Of a DNA stretch of 12,689 nucleotides, positions 1 to 6,077 are shown in pieces; position 1 is the first letter of the stretch, and every line of letters starts with the position of its first letter. The position numbers and the translations under genes are program-made. The notes below the pieces were generated by a model. That model did not search any database. It had not been told where the DNA came from and saw nothing but the letters and a program-made list of their open reading frames with translations. The DNA is from Cytophagales bacterium (GTDB lineage Bacteria > Bacteroidota > Bacteroidia > Cytophagales > UBA9547): NCBI GenBank assembly GCA_025360395.1, contig JANYCH010000169.1:1-12689 (forward strand), read 5' to 3'.

Positions 1-1
1 G

Positions 2-166
2 TTTAAAATACATGCATACAGCTTTGATACAGAAAGCCAATTTCAGAAATATAACCAGTTTGTTGACGGAATGTTTACAAATAAGGCTGACGAAACGTTG
101 AGGTTAACTGGCAGAAAGCAAAGCGGATTTACAGCTAGTAATATTTTAAAAGTATTAGGATATTAA
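2..166 (+). CDS. C-terminal fragment of an unidentified protein
   Basis: An open frame runs from the left edge of the window to a TAA at 164-166 and gives about 54 residues ending in NILKVLGY. The start lies outside the window. The visible part is hydrophilic, with aromatic and charged residues (a FDTESQFQKYNQF segment, then LRLTGRKQSGF), and has no membrane segment. I do not recognise the family. The composition fits a real C-terminus: all the other frames are broken here and a non-coding AT-rich gap follows directly. The function is unknown. Confidence 0.5.
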   Translation, partial: FKIHAYSFDTESQFQKYNQFVDGMFTNKADETLRLTGRKQSGFTASNILKVLGY

Positions 167-265
167 TTTTATATATATTCTTTTGTGGCATAAGTTTTAT
201 TCATATAAACTAAAAAAAATCTATGGATAAGCATACTTTTGAACAGCTTACTTCTCCTCACCTGA

Positions 266-523
266 TTGGATAGTCGACAACAAAGACCCCGAACTGCATT
301 CTTCAGAGATAGTAATTACATTATTAATAAAGAAAACTCAAGACCTCCGATTGCCGAACACTACATGCTGAATAATGTAGATAACCATATGGAACTAGTA
401 TTGAGCGAATCAGGAAAAAGGTATATGGTATTAGATAGAAGTAATGATGAGTATCCGGTAATTGAGCTTCAAAGGATTGATGAAACACAATATGAACAAA
501 TCCATCTGATTGCCCGGTCTTAG
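266..523 (+). CDS. Hypothetical small protein, start uncertain, possibly frame-broken
   Basis: This open frame gives 85 residues from a TTG codon, or 52 residues from the ATG at 365. The C-terminal half is protein-like: a MELVLSESGKRYMVLD stretch and an ELQRIDETQYEQIHL stretch suggest a small beta-rich domain. No family is recognised. An ATG at 223 in another frame opens MDKHTFEQLTSPHLIG and stops at 271-273, overlapping the TTG start. The third frame reads WIVDNKDPEL just there, so an originally longer gene beginning at 223 may have been broken by frameshifts. T-rich runs at 524-540 follow the stop, without a convincing hairpin. Confidence is low for both start and function. Confidence 0.35.
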   Translation: MDSRQQRPRTAFFRDSNYIINKENSRPPIAEHYMLNNVDNHMELVLSESGKRYMVLDRSNDEYPVIELQRIDETQYEQIHLIARS

Positions 524-544
524 TTTTTTTATTTTTTTTTAGCT

Positions 545-895
545 TTAACCTTGTCCATTCCCGTCCTCTTCCACATGGAGTTTAAACATGAACTGATGTA
601 CAAGGGGAGAGACCAATACTGCAATAGAACTCAGGAATACAATACCACTGAATAAGGCATAGAACGACGCAAAAAGCTTTCCTACAGTATGCCTCATTGG
701 GTCTACAGGCCCCATTCCAGTTAAGATCATCGCTGCATTTAGTATAGAATCAACCCAACCTAAACCTCCTAAATAATGATAGCCAAATACACCGATTAAC
801 ATTGAGAGAAAAATGATAACTGAGCAAATCCAAATACTTCTGAAGATCCTGTTAATATAAGCTTTCTGGACAATTTTTACCTGATTGACTTTCAT
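545..895 (-). CDS. Small two-TM K+-channel-like membrane protein with degenerate selectivity filter
   Basis: The protein has 116 residues from the ATG at 895 (125 from the alternative ATG at 922). It has the outer helix-pore loop-inner helix plan of the two-TM ion-channel domain (Ion_trans_2). TM1 is about residues 19-39, a short amphipathic pore-helix-like stretch (WVDSILNAAMIL) follows, and TM2 (GKLFASFYALFSGIVFL...) covers about 72-98. Where a potassium channel has TVGYGD, this protein has TGMGPVD at about 59-65, so potassium selectivity cannot be assumed. The tail is short and charged (HVEEDGNGQG), with no RCK/TrkA domain. I prefer start 895 because the candidate -7 element at 927-933 would place transcription initiation near or inside codon 922. 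The upstream region shares a promoter block with the stress-protein gene at 1195-1800. It is likely in the cytoplasmic membrane; function unproven. Confidence 0.7.
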   Translation of the reverse strand: MKVNQVKIVQKAYINRIFRSIWICSVIIFLSMLIGVFGYHYLGGLGWVDSILNAAMILTGMGPVDPMRHTVGKLFASFYALFSGIVFLSSIAVLVSPLVHQFMFKLHVEEDGNGQG

Positions 896-926
896 TTGAT
901 AATAATGTATATAAAGTCGCAAAAAT

Positions 927-955
927 CAAAATAGATTTAAAGATAATTAGTCAAT
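927..955 (-). promoter_or_regulatory. Candidate promoter of the channel-like gene (shared stress-type block)
   Basis: Reading the minus strand from 955, the sequence is ATTGACTAATTATCTT followed by TAAAT. It contains a TTG (954-952) and, 18 nt further on, TATTTTG (933-927), close to the Bacteroidota TTTG/TAnnTTTG pattern. The block from 955 to 935 is nearly identical to the one upstream of the gene at 1195-1800. The promoter role is inferred from motif and position. Confidence 0.45.
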
Positions 956-1144
956 CTTATTATAACTGCAATTCTTAGTATACTATCCATAATATGATCA
1001 TGAAGTGATGGGCATCCAGTAAATAAAAAATGGACTATGTCTGTAGTTGACAGTTAAAATCTAGCCATTTGTAGTTTGTTTGGGGTAAGGGAACTAAAGT
1101 TTACTTAGCTGGCTACCTGAAAAAATTGCCTTAATAAGCTTTAA

Positions 1145-1182
1145 ATTAAAAAATAAAGGACTTTCAGGAGAAAGCCCTTTTA
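1145..1182 (-). terminator. Intrinsic terminator of the general-stress-type gene
   Basis: On the minus strand AAAGGGCTTTC (1180-1170), a four-base loop TCCT and GAAAGTCCTTT (1165-1155) form an 11-position stem with a single G-T pair. A T-rich run follows (1154-1145 read on the minus strand). It lies about 15 bp after the stop codon of the 1195-1800 gene, as expected for rho-independent termination. Confidence 0.85.
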
Positions 1183-1194
1183 AGAAATTGTCGA

Positions 1195-1800
1195 CTATTC
1201 GGTTACAACTCTTGCTCCTGACAAGTTGTTCCATTCTTTTATTATAAAATCAGAATCCTCTTTTGATTTGGGATGAATACCGATCAGAATTTTGTTCTTT
1301 TGAATTTCCTCATCAATAGTAGTATGTGTATCAGGAACTTCGAACCCGAAAACTCCTCCAATCATTCCGCCACCTATTCCTAAACCTGTTGCAGAAACAA
1401 GTCCTGACGCTAGTGGTCCTGCTATAATTAATCCTACACCAGGAATTGCAATACTGGTTCCTATTGCTGCAATTGCACCTAATATAGCTCCAATCGTTAC
1501 ACCAATGCCGGCACCGATTGCTGCATCTTTTAATACTACATTGGTAACTTTATGAGGCTCGGTTTCTTTTATCATGTCCTGCTCAGTAAAAACAGGATCG
1601 CCTTCAAAACTTTTATTACTAAAGTATAATTCTTTGGCTTGATGAGACATAATCAAATTTATATCTGATTTGTCGTAGCCACGATTGTGAATTAGCTCAA
1701 AAGCAGTTTCAGCAATTGTTCTGTTATCAAAAACACCTACTAAACCTTTATCCGTAGAAGCGGTTTGTGTTCGAGCGTTTTCATAGTTATGTTGTTCCAT
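1195..1800 (-). CDS. General-stress-type protein with glycine-rich membrane hairpin (YflT-like N-terminus)
   Basis: The protein has 201 residues. Residues about 19-52 (GLVGVFDNRTIAETAFELI... then DINLIMS) resemble the N-terminal fold of the YflT/GsiB-neighbour 'general stress protein 17M' type, a small alpha/beta unit. Residues about 92-152 are a glycine/alanine/isoleucine-rich hydrophobic hairpin (GAGIGVTIGAILGAIAAIG, then GGGMIGGVFGF) that probably enters or spans the membrane. The C-terminus (KILIGIHPKSKEDSDFIIKEW) returns to an alpha/beta pattern. Such proteins are commonly induced by osmotic, oxidative or general stress, but the biochemical role is not known. The gene stands alone, with a strong terminator after it and a candidate promoter more than 200 bp upstream at 2014-2045. 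That promoter resembles the channel-like gene's. Confidence 0.75.
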   Translation of the reverse strand: MEQHNYENARTQTASTDKGLVGVFDNRTIAETAFELIHNRGYDKSDINLIMSHQAKELYFSNKSFEGDPVFTEQDMIKETEPHKVTNVVLKDAAIGAGIGVTIGAILGAIAAIGTSIAIPGVGLIIAGPLASGLVSATGLGIGGGMIGGVFGFEVPDTHTTIDEEIQKNKILIGIHPKSKEDSDFIIKEWNNLSGARVVTE

Positions 1801-2013
1801 GGCTTTAAAAATTTAATGTATTATTTAACAAAGACATTAAAAAAATTACCATGCCATAGACCTTGCCTAAAAGCTGAAAGAACAAATTGCACTTTGCGGT
1901 ATCCACTTCCTGATTAAGTTCAGATTATTTGAATGGGGTTAATATAAACAGTCTTCCTGAAACCCATTTCCAAATCCATAAATTCTTAGTTGACTTTTGA
2001 ATTATTCTAATTC

Positions 2014-2045
2014 CAAATTTAGGTATTTGAAGATAATTACTCAAT
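2014..2045 (-). promoter_or_regulatory. Candidate leftward promoter of the stress gene
   Basis: The minus strand reads ATTGAGTAATTATCTT then CAAAT from 2045. It contains a TTG at 2044-2042 and an exact TAnnTTTG (TAAATTTG, 2021-2014) after a 20-nt spacer. This fits the Bacteroidota housekeeping-sigma pattern. The -33 part lies in the left arm of the 13-bp inverted repeat, so a protein bound there could repress or activate this promoter. It is inferred from motif only. Confidence 0.5.
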
Positions 2046-2070
2046 TGCTAAATTTATATTGAGTAATTAT
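2033..2070. repeat. Perfect 13-bp inverted repeat in divergent promoter region
   Basis: Left arm ATAATTACTCAAT (2033-2045) and right arm ATTGAGTAATTAT (2058-2070) are exact reverse complements separated by 12 nt. The core GTAATTAT occurs again at 2079-2086, 16 nt after the same core in the right arm. The layout suggests an operator for a dimeric regulator or paired sites. It is AT-rich, so some symmetry could be fortuitous, but 13 of 13 matches is strong. Confidence 0.6.
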
Positions 2071-2092
2071 ACTCTATTGTAATTATTATGTT

Positions 2093-2100
2093 TAATTTTG
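2093..2100 (+). promoter_or_regulatory. Candidate -7 element for the porin/nrt cluster
   Basis: TAATTTTG matches TAnnTTTG exactly about 100 bp before the porin start. I find no TTG at the expected 19-21 nt upstream (the nearest are 13 and 31 nt away). This would fit a promoter needing an activator, perhaps at the upstream inverted repeat. Confidence 0.4.
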
Positions 2101-2115
2101 AACTAATAGTGAAAT

Positions 2116-2129
2116 TAAAGGTCAGATAA
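2116..2129 (+). promoter_or_regulatory. 14-nt motif in porin leader shared with the nrtA-nrtB gap
   Basis: TAAAGGTCAGATAA here is identical to 5171-5184, where it forms part of the loop and most of the right arm of an 11-bp inverted repeat. It lies just downstream of the putative -7 element, so probably at or after the transcription start. It could be an operator or a leader-RNA element. The function is inferred. Confidence 0.4.
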
Positions 2130-2200
2130 TCTTTATCCTAGATTAAAATTAATACGCTAAATGTCTATTTGTTGTATTTTAAACTTAACCTTAATTAAAT

Positions 2201-3835
2201 ATGCTTAAATCCTACATTTTTTTTAAACGGGCTGTCATGATAATTGGGGTTTCCGGATCGGCCCTGGCCACATATGGGCAACAACGGATAATAGGAACGG
2301 TAAGACCCAGGGCTGAGTATAGAGATGGTACAGGGAATCTGCCAACTGTAGGCCCTAACTCGGATCCTGCTATGTTTGTTTCACAAAGAACTAATCTTTT
2401 GTATGGCTATAAATGGACCAAACTTGATTTTCAGGTCCAGTTAAGAGATGTCAGAGTTTGGGGCCAAGATGCTTCAACTATAAGTAACAATGATGGCAAT
2501 CGCTTATTTCTGCATGAAGCCTGGGGAGATTTTACCATTGCAACTGCTTCAGATACCAATTGCTGGCTTAAAATTGATAATTTAAGTTTAAAGGTAGGCC
2601 GTCAGGAGATTATTTATGATGACGTAAGGTTGTTGGGCAACCTGGATTGGTTGCAACAGGGCAGGAGACATGATGCAGCCATCTTAAAATTTCTTCACAG
2701 GGGTTATCAGGTCGATTTAGGTGCCGCATTTAATCAAAATACAGATGCCTTCGGTGTAAAGGGTATATTTTATAATCCTCAGAACAATGGATTGGCTCCC
2801 AGTACAGGAAATGCTTTTAAAGTGCCGGTTAACGCAACACTGAGTTCAGCTGCAGGAACAAATGCTGCAGGCCAGATGTACAAAATGATGCAATACTTGT
2901 ATGCTTCAAGAAAATGGGGACAAACAAAAATATCAGGTTTAGTTTTTAAAGATGATTTTGCAAAATATACGGTACTAAAAGGTACTGTAAATGCTACTAC
3001 AAAAGTCGCTGCTCCTGATACCAATTTTTATAATGATGACAGAAATTACAATTCCCGGTGGACAATGGGAGGGAATTTTTCAACCCAATTAGGCAATGCA
3101 TCTAGTGGAGGGAAATTAACCCTTGCCGGAGGAGCCTTTGTGCAAAGAGGCAATAACAAAGCAGGTGCCAATCTGGAAGCTTATATGGCTAATCTTTCTA
3201 TAATGTATCAGAAAGGTAAATTCCAGGTAGGACCGGCAATTGATTATTTATCAGGAAACAATGTAAATAATCCCCCAGCTACTGATAACCGATTTGACCC
3301 GCTTTATGGTACTCCGCACAGATGGTGGGGATACATGGATTATTATTACGCCGGTACCGGCGGCCCAGTCGGAGGCTTGATAAATGGACAGATCCGTTCC
3401 AGGTTTAATGCCTCAAGGTATTTCATAACGGTAGATTATCATTATTTCATGTCAGATAATCCCGTTTCTAAATTCGAAACAACAAAAGATCTTGGCCATG
3501 AAATTGACATATTATTCAATTACAATGTAAACAAGTTCGTAAACCTTGAATTAGGTTACAGCAAGTATTTTGGCGCTACAGAAGCTACTGCCATTACCAA
3601 AGGACTTTCTCCTGCTAATACAAGACGTGAAGGTGACTGGGCTTATACCATGATCACAATACGTCCTGACTTCCTGTTTACTGCTCCGGTTGCTATAAAC
3701 CCTTCAACTATGAATGTTGATCAGCTTTCTATAAAGGTAAAGGAACTGCAGGATCAGATAGACGAGATAAAAAATGCTAAAGATGCTGTACCTGCACAAG
3801 GAACACCAGCTACTCCTGCACCAGAAACGAAATAA
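2201..3835 (+). CDS. Alginate-export-family outer-membrane beta-barrel (putative anion porin)
   Basis: The protein has 544 residues. An N-terminal signal peptide (hydrophobic core AVMIIGVSGSALA, likely cleavage near ATYG/QQ) is followed by the alginate-export barrel pattern. Early landmarks are RIIGTVRPRAEYRDG and FVSQRTNLLYGYKW, then LDFQVQLRDVRVWGQD and LKVGRQEIIYDDVRLLG, then NLDWLQQGRRHDAA. Alternating hydrophobic/polar strands continue to about residue 495 (WAYTMITIRPDFLF). Family members are outer-membrane channels; many are not linked to alginate. A tail of about 45 residues follows the last strand: a coiled-coil-like segment (VDQLSIKVKELQDQIDEIK) and a Pro/Ala-rich end. The gene lies 30 bp upstream of nrtA, so it probably supplies outer-membrane entry for the substrate of the ABC transporter. 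The start ATG at 2201 gives a full signal peptide. Confidence 0.8.
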   Translation: MLKSYIFFKRAVMIIGVSGSALATYGQQRIIGTVRPRAEYRDGTGNLPTVGPNSDPAMFVSQRTNLLYGYKWTKLDFQVQLRDVRVWGQDASTISNNDGNRLFLHEAWGDFTIATASDTNCWLKIDNLSLKVGRQEIIYDDVRLLGNLDWLQQGRRHDAAILKFLHRGYQVDLGAAFNQNTDAFGVKGIFYNPQNNGLAPSTGNAFKVPVNATLSSAAGTNAAGQMYKMMQYLYASRKWGQTKISGLVFKDDFAKYTVLKGTVNATTKVAAPDTNFYNDDRNYNSRWTMGGNFSTQLGNASSGGKLTLAGGAFVQRGNNKAGANLEAYMANLSIMYQKGKFQVGPAIDYLSGNNVNNPPATDNRFDPLYGTPHRWWGYMDYYYAGTGGPVGGLINGQIRSRFNASRYFITVDYHYFMSDNPVSKFETTKDLGHEIDILFNYNVNKFVNLELGYSKYFGATEATAITKGLSPANTRREGDWAYTMITIRPDFLFTAPVAINPSTMNVDQLSIKVKELQDQIDEIKNAKDAVPAQGTPATPAPETK

Positions 3836-3865
3836 TTAAAATCTTAAAATATTAATCGATTTATC

Positions 3866-5095
3866 ATGAAAAATAAAAATATTATATCTGTCGTATTTTC
3901 AAGGCCCTGGGCCATTATGAGCCTTGTTTTGGTTATGTTTTCAGCAAGTTCCTACAAGCCTCAGGGAGAGAAAATAAAGCTTGGATTCATTCCTCTTACC
4001 GATTGTGCACCACTGGTAGTCGCTAAGGAAATGGGGATTTTTGCAAAGTATGGTTTGGATGTAGACCTTTCAAAAGAAACTTCCTGGGCAAATGTGAGAG
4101 ACAAACTGCTAAACGGAGAATTGCAAGGGGCACATTGTCTTTATTCTATGCCCTATTCGGTTTATACAGGCGTAGGTGGTAAAGCAGGGTCTGAAATGAT
4201 GATTGCCATGATGTTGAACAATAACGGGCAGGCAATTACTTTATCAAAAGAGTTTTGCGGTTTAGTTGGTTTCAAAGAATTTAAGAAGGTCCCCGCTGCT
4301 GTTGCTGAAGTTCAGCAAAGAAAGAAAGATGTGACTTTTGCCATGACCTTTCCCGGAGGTACACATGATCTGTGGTTACGTTATTGGTTAGCTGCAACAG
4401 GAGTTCAGCAGAAAAGCGTTGGAATTATCACGATCCCACCTCCCCAGATGGTAGCAAACATGAGGGTAGACAATATGGAAGGGTTCTGTGTTGGAGAGCC
4501 ATGGGGCGGAGTTGCTGCCTCACAAAATATTGGCTTTACTCATGTAAGTACCCAGGACATCTGGAAACATCATCCTGAAAAAGCATTGGTTGCCAACAAG
4601 TCTTTTGCAACCGTCAGAAGAGGAGAGTTGAAATTGGTGATGAAAGCTATCATGGAAGCTTGCCAGTGGCTTGATGCACCAGGTAACAGGAAAAAGGCAG
4701 CAGCCTGGTTAACCAAACCTTATTATGTAAATGCTCCTTTGGCTGTTATAGAAGCAAGATTAGCAGGATCTTACGACCTTGGCTGTGAGCTTGGGGCACA
4801 GAAATACAAAGATGATTACATGTTGTTTTACAATAATGGTTTGGTAAACATGCCAAGAAAATCGCATGGCATTTTTGCAATGGCAATGTATAAAAGGTTC
4901 AACTACGTGACCACTACACCTAAGTACAAAGAGATCACAGATAAACTGGTAATGAGCGATTTATACGCAGAAGTGGCAAAAGAAATGAATGTGCCGATGC
5001 CGGATGATGACAACAAGCCTTTCACGATCAAGCTTGATAATTACACATTCGATCCGGCAAACCCTGAAGCAAATTTAAGGCAATGCGCTAAATAG
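3866..5095 (+). CDS. nrtA: NrtA/CmpA-family periplasmic substrate-binding protein (nitrate/nitrite-type)
   Basis: The protein has 409 residues with an N-terminal signal peptide or anchor (SLVLVMFSASS, no clear lipobox cysteine). The mature fold begins KIKLGFIPLTDCAPLVVAKE, the opening of NrtA/CmpA binding proteins. Further family landmarks are TFPGGTHDLWLRYWLAA (161-177), IPPPQMVANM (190-199), EGFCVGEPWG (205-214) and HHPEKAL (235-241). In characterised cyanobacterial homologues a His in the GGTHD region and a Lys near the HPEK region contribute to the anion pocket, and both residue types are present. Nitrate or nitrite is the best guess; sequence alone cannot exclude bicarbonate, cyanate or another small anion. 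The gene follows the porin gene by 30 bp. A 157-bp gap full of repeats separates it from nrtB. Confidence 0.85.
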   Translation: MKNKNIISVVFSRPWAIMSLVLVMFSASSYKPQGEKIKLGFIPLTDCAPLVVAKEMGIFAKYGLDVDLSKETSWANVRDKLLNGELQGAHCLYSMPYSVYTGVGGKAGSEMMIAMMLNNNGQAITLSKEFCGLVGFKEFKKVPAAVAEVQQRKKDVTFAMTFPGGTHDLWLRYWLAATGVQQKSVGIITIPPPQMVANMRVDNMEGFCVGEPWGGVAASQNIGFTHVSTQDIWKHHPEKALVANKSFATVRRGELKLVMKAIMEACQWLDAPGNRKKAAAWLTKPYYVNAPLAVIEARLAGSYDLGCELGAQKYKDDYMLFYNNGLVNMPRKSHGIFAMAMYKRFNYVTTTPKYKEITDKLVMSDLYAEVAKEMNVPMPDDDNKPFTIKLDNYTFDPANPEANLRQCAK

Positions 5096-5121
5096 TACTT
5101 GGTACTTAGTATTAAGTATTT
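5094..5121 (+). repeat. Degenerate heptamer array (4 copies) overlapping the nrtA stop
   Basis: Four 7-nt units run in tandem: AGTACTT, GGTACTT, AGTATTA and AGTATTT, followed by AGT. They begin within the TAG stop codon of nrtA. Part of the array (TACTTA/TAAGTA around 5103-5118) can form a 6-bp hairpin. It is separate in sequence from the perfect heptamer array downstream. Confidence 0.6.
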
Positions 5122-5158
5122 AGTCAAAATGGTTGGATCATTCTGAACTAAACAATGA

Positions 5159-5185
5159 GTTATCTGACCGTAAAGGTCAGATAAC
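5159..5185. repeat. Perfect 11-bp inverted repeat / hairpin in the nrtA-nrtB gap
   Basis: GTTATCTGACC (5159-5169) and GGTCAGATAAC (5175-5185) are exact reverse complements with a 5-nt loop, GTAAA. In RNA this would be a stable hairpin between nrtA and nrtB. No T-run follows, so it is not a standard terminator. It could be a processing or stabilising element protecting the 3' end of upstream mRNA, or a protein operator. The loop end plus right arm recurs in the porin leader (2116-2129). Confidence 0.75.
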
Positions 5186-5252
5186 TATTAACTATTAACT
5201 ATTAACTATTAACTATTAACTATTAACTATTAACTATTAACTATTAACTATT
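5183..5252 (+). repeat. Ten perfect tandem copies of AACTATT abutting the nrtB start codon
   Basis: Ten exact copies of the 7-mer AACTATT fill 5183-5252, starting inside the last bases of the hairpin arm and ending on the base before the ATG at 5253. The unit carries TAA, so every frame has a stop each 21 nt; the array cannot be coding and fixes the nrtB start at or very near 5253. Perfect heptamer arrays of this size are prone to slipped-strand length change. Here that would alter the spacing between the hairpin and the start codon. Confidence 0.95.
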
Positions 5253-6077
5253 ATGCGCTCTCAAGCTTACAAATTACTGGTTCTGGACGATTCATTTTTG
5301 ATGCAGACTGTCAGAAATGCGTTCTATTTTGTCTGTGGAATGTGTGCCCTTTTCCTGCTTTGGAGTTGGGTGAGCCACGCAACTTTAAACGAAATTCCCG
5401 GAGTGGCCAAGACCTGGGAAGTTTTTAAGGCCTTATATGCTGATGCATTTTATTTCAATCCTGAAAATGCTGCAGATGAAGGAATAGGCTGGAAATTATG
5501 GGATTCTATACAGCGGGTTTTACTGGGTTTTACTTTGGGAACAATAGTAGCCGTACCTCTTGGAATGATCATGGGATCAAATAAGATGCTTATGAACATC
5601 TTAAACCCTGTTGTACAGATCCTACGTCCTGTTTCACCATTGGTTTGGTTTATCCTAGGACAGATCGCATTAAAATCTTCACCGGGTGCTTTGATATTTA
5701 TGATCTTTATTACCAGCCTCTGGCCAACGCTTATCAATACCAGTTTTGGTGTGGCAAGTATTCCTGATGACCATAAAAACGTTGGAAAGGCCTTCGGATT
5801 TTCTACATGGAAATATGTGACCAAAATCGCGATTCCTTTTGCTATGCCTCATATTATCACGGGTTTACGTTTGAGTATCGGGATTGCCTGGATGGTGATT
5901 TTTGCGGGTGAAATGTTGTCAGGAGATTCAGGAATCGGGTCGTTTGCATGGGAAAGTTATAACGGTGGAAATTATGAAAACATTCTTTCTGCCTTGTTGA
6001 TCATAGGCTTCGTGGGGGTTATGTTAGATAAAGGTTTCAGTGCCTTGCAACAATCTTTTGCTTACGACAAGAAATAA
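5253..6077 (+). CDS. nrtB: NrtB-type ABC transporter permease (nitrate/nitrite family)
   Basis: The protein has 274 residues, normal for NrtB/TauC/SsuC-type permeases. Hydrophobic segments lie at about 24-42, 90-108, 117-137, 145-165, 203-222 and 245-260. The cytoplasmic EAA-type loop that contacts the ATPase is seen at about 176-200 (VGKAFGFSTWKYVTKIAIP, with the conserved Gly of AFGFS). LRPVSPLVWFI and SLWPTLINTSFG are typical of the nitrate/taurine permease family. It would form the membrane channel for the anion delivered by NrtA. The start codon directly follows the ten-copy heptamer array and there is no Shine-Dalgarno, so initiation probably relies on the unstructured AU-rich leader. 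The ATPase gene begins 20 bp after the stop. Confidence 0.88.
   Translation: MRSQAYKLLVLDDSFLMQTVRNAFYFVCGMCALFLLWSWVSHATLNEIPGVAKTWEVFKALYADAFYFNPENAADEGIGWKLWDSIQRVLLGFTLGTIVAVPLGMIMGSNKMLMNILNPVVQILRPVSPLVWFILGQIALKSSPGALIFMIFITSLWPTLINTSFGVASIPDDHKNVGKAFGFSTWKYVTKIAIPFAMPHIITGLRLSIGIAWMVIFAGEMLSGDSGIGSFAWESYNGGNYENILSALLIIGFVGVMLDKGFSALQQSFAYDKK

Larger units (their letters stand above)
1801..2200. promoter_or_regulatory. 400-bp divergent regulatory region between the stress gene and the porin gene
   Basis: No coding frame is convincing here. The region holds the candidate leftward promoter (2014-2045), a perfect inverted repeat (2033-2070), a third copy of its half-site core (2079-2086), a rightward -7 element (2093-2100) and a leader motif (2116-2129) repeated in the nrtA-nrtB gap. 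About 200 bp (1801-2010) would be leader of the stress gene; I see no strong structure in it. Confidence 0.6.

Noticed and set aside
524..541. T-rich runs after the small ORF as an intrinsic terminator
   Set aside because: I could not find a convincing GC-containing stem directly before the T-runs.
2779..3024. Minus-strand open frame inside the porin gene
   Set aside because: It is a shadow of the well-supported plus-strand barrel gene, with no family resemblance.
3451..3461. Another GTCAGATAATC match to the leader motif inside the porin gene
   Set aside because: It encodes an ordinary MSDNP stretch in frame and lacks the flanking TAAAG; an 11-nt match in AT-rich DNA can occur by chance. 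It also cautions against over-reading the 14-nt motif.
5183..5252. Heptamer array as a CRISPR or replication iteron cluster
   Set aside because: The units are contiguous with no spacers, and there is no rep/dnaA gene or cas gene nearby, so it is a simple tandem repeat.
5450..5824. 124-residue minus-strand frame inside nrtB
   Set aside because: It is antisense to the conserved permease core; the plus-strand frame explains the sequence fully.
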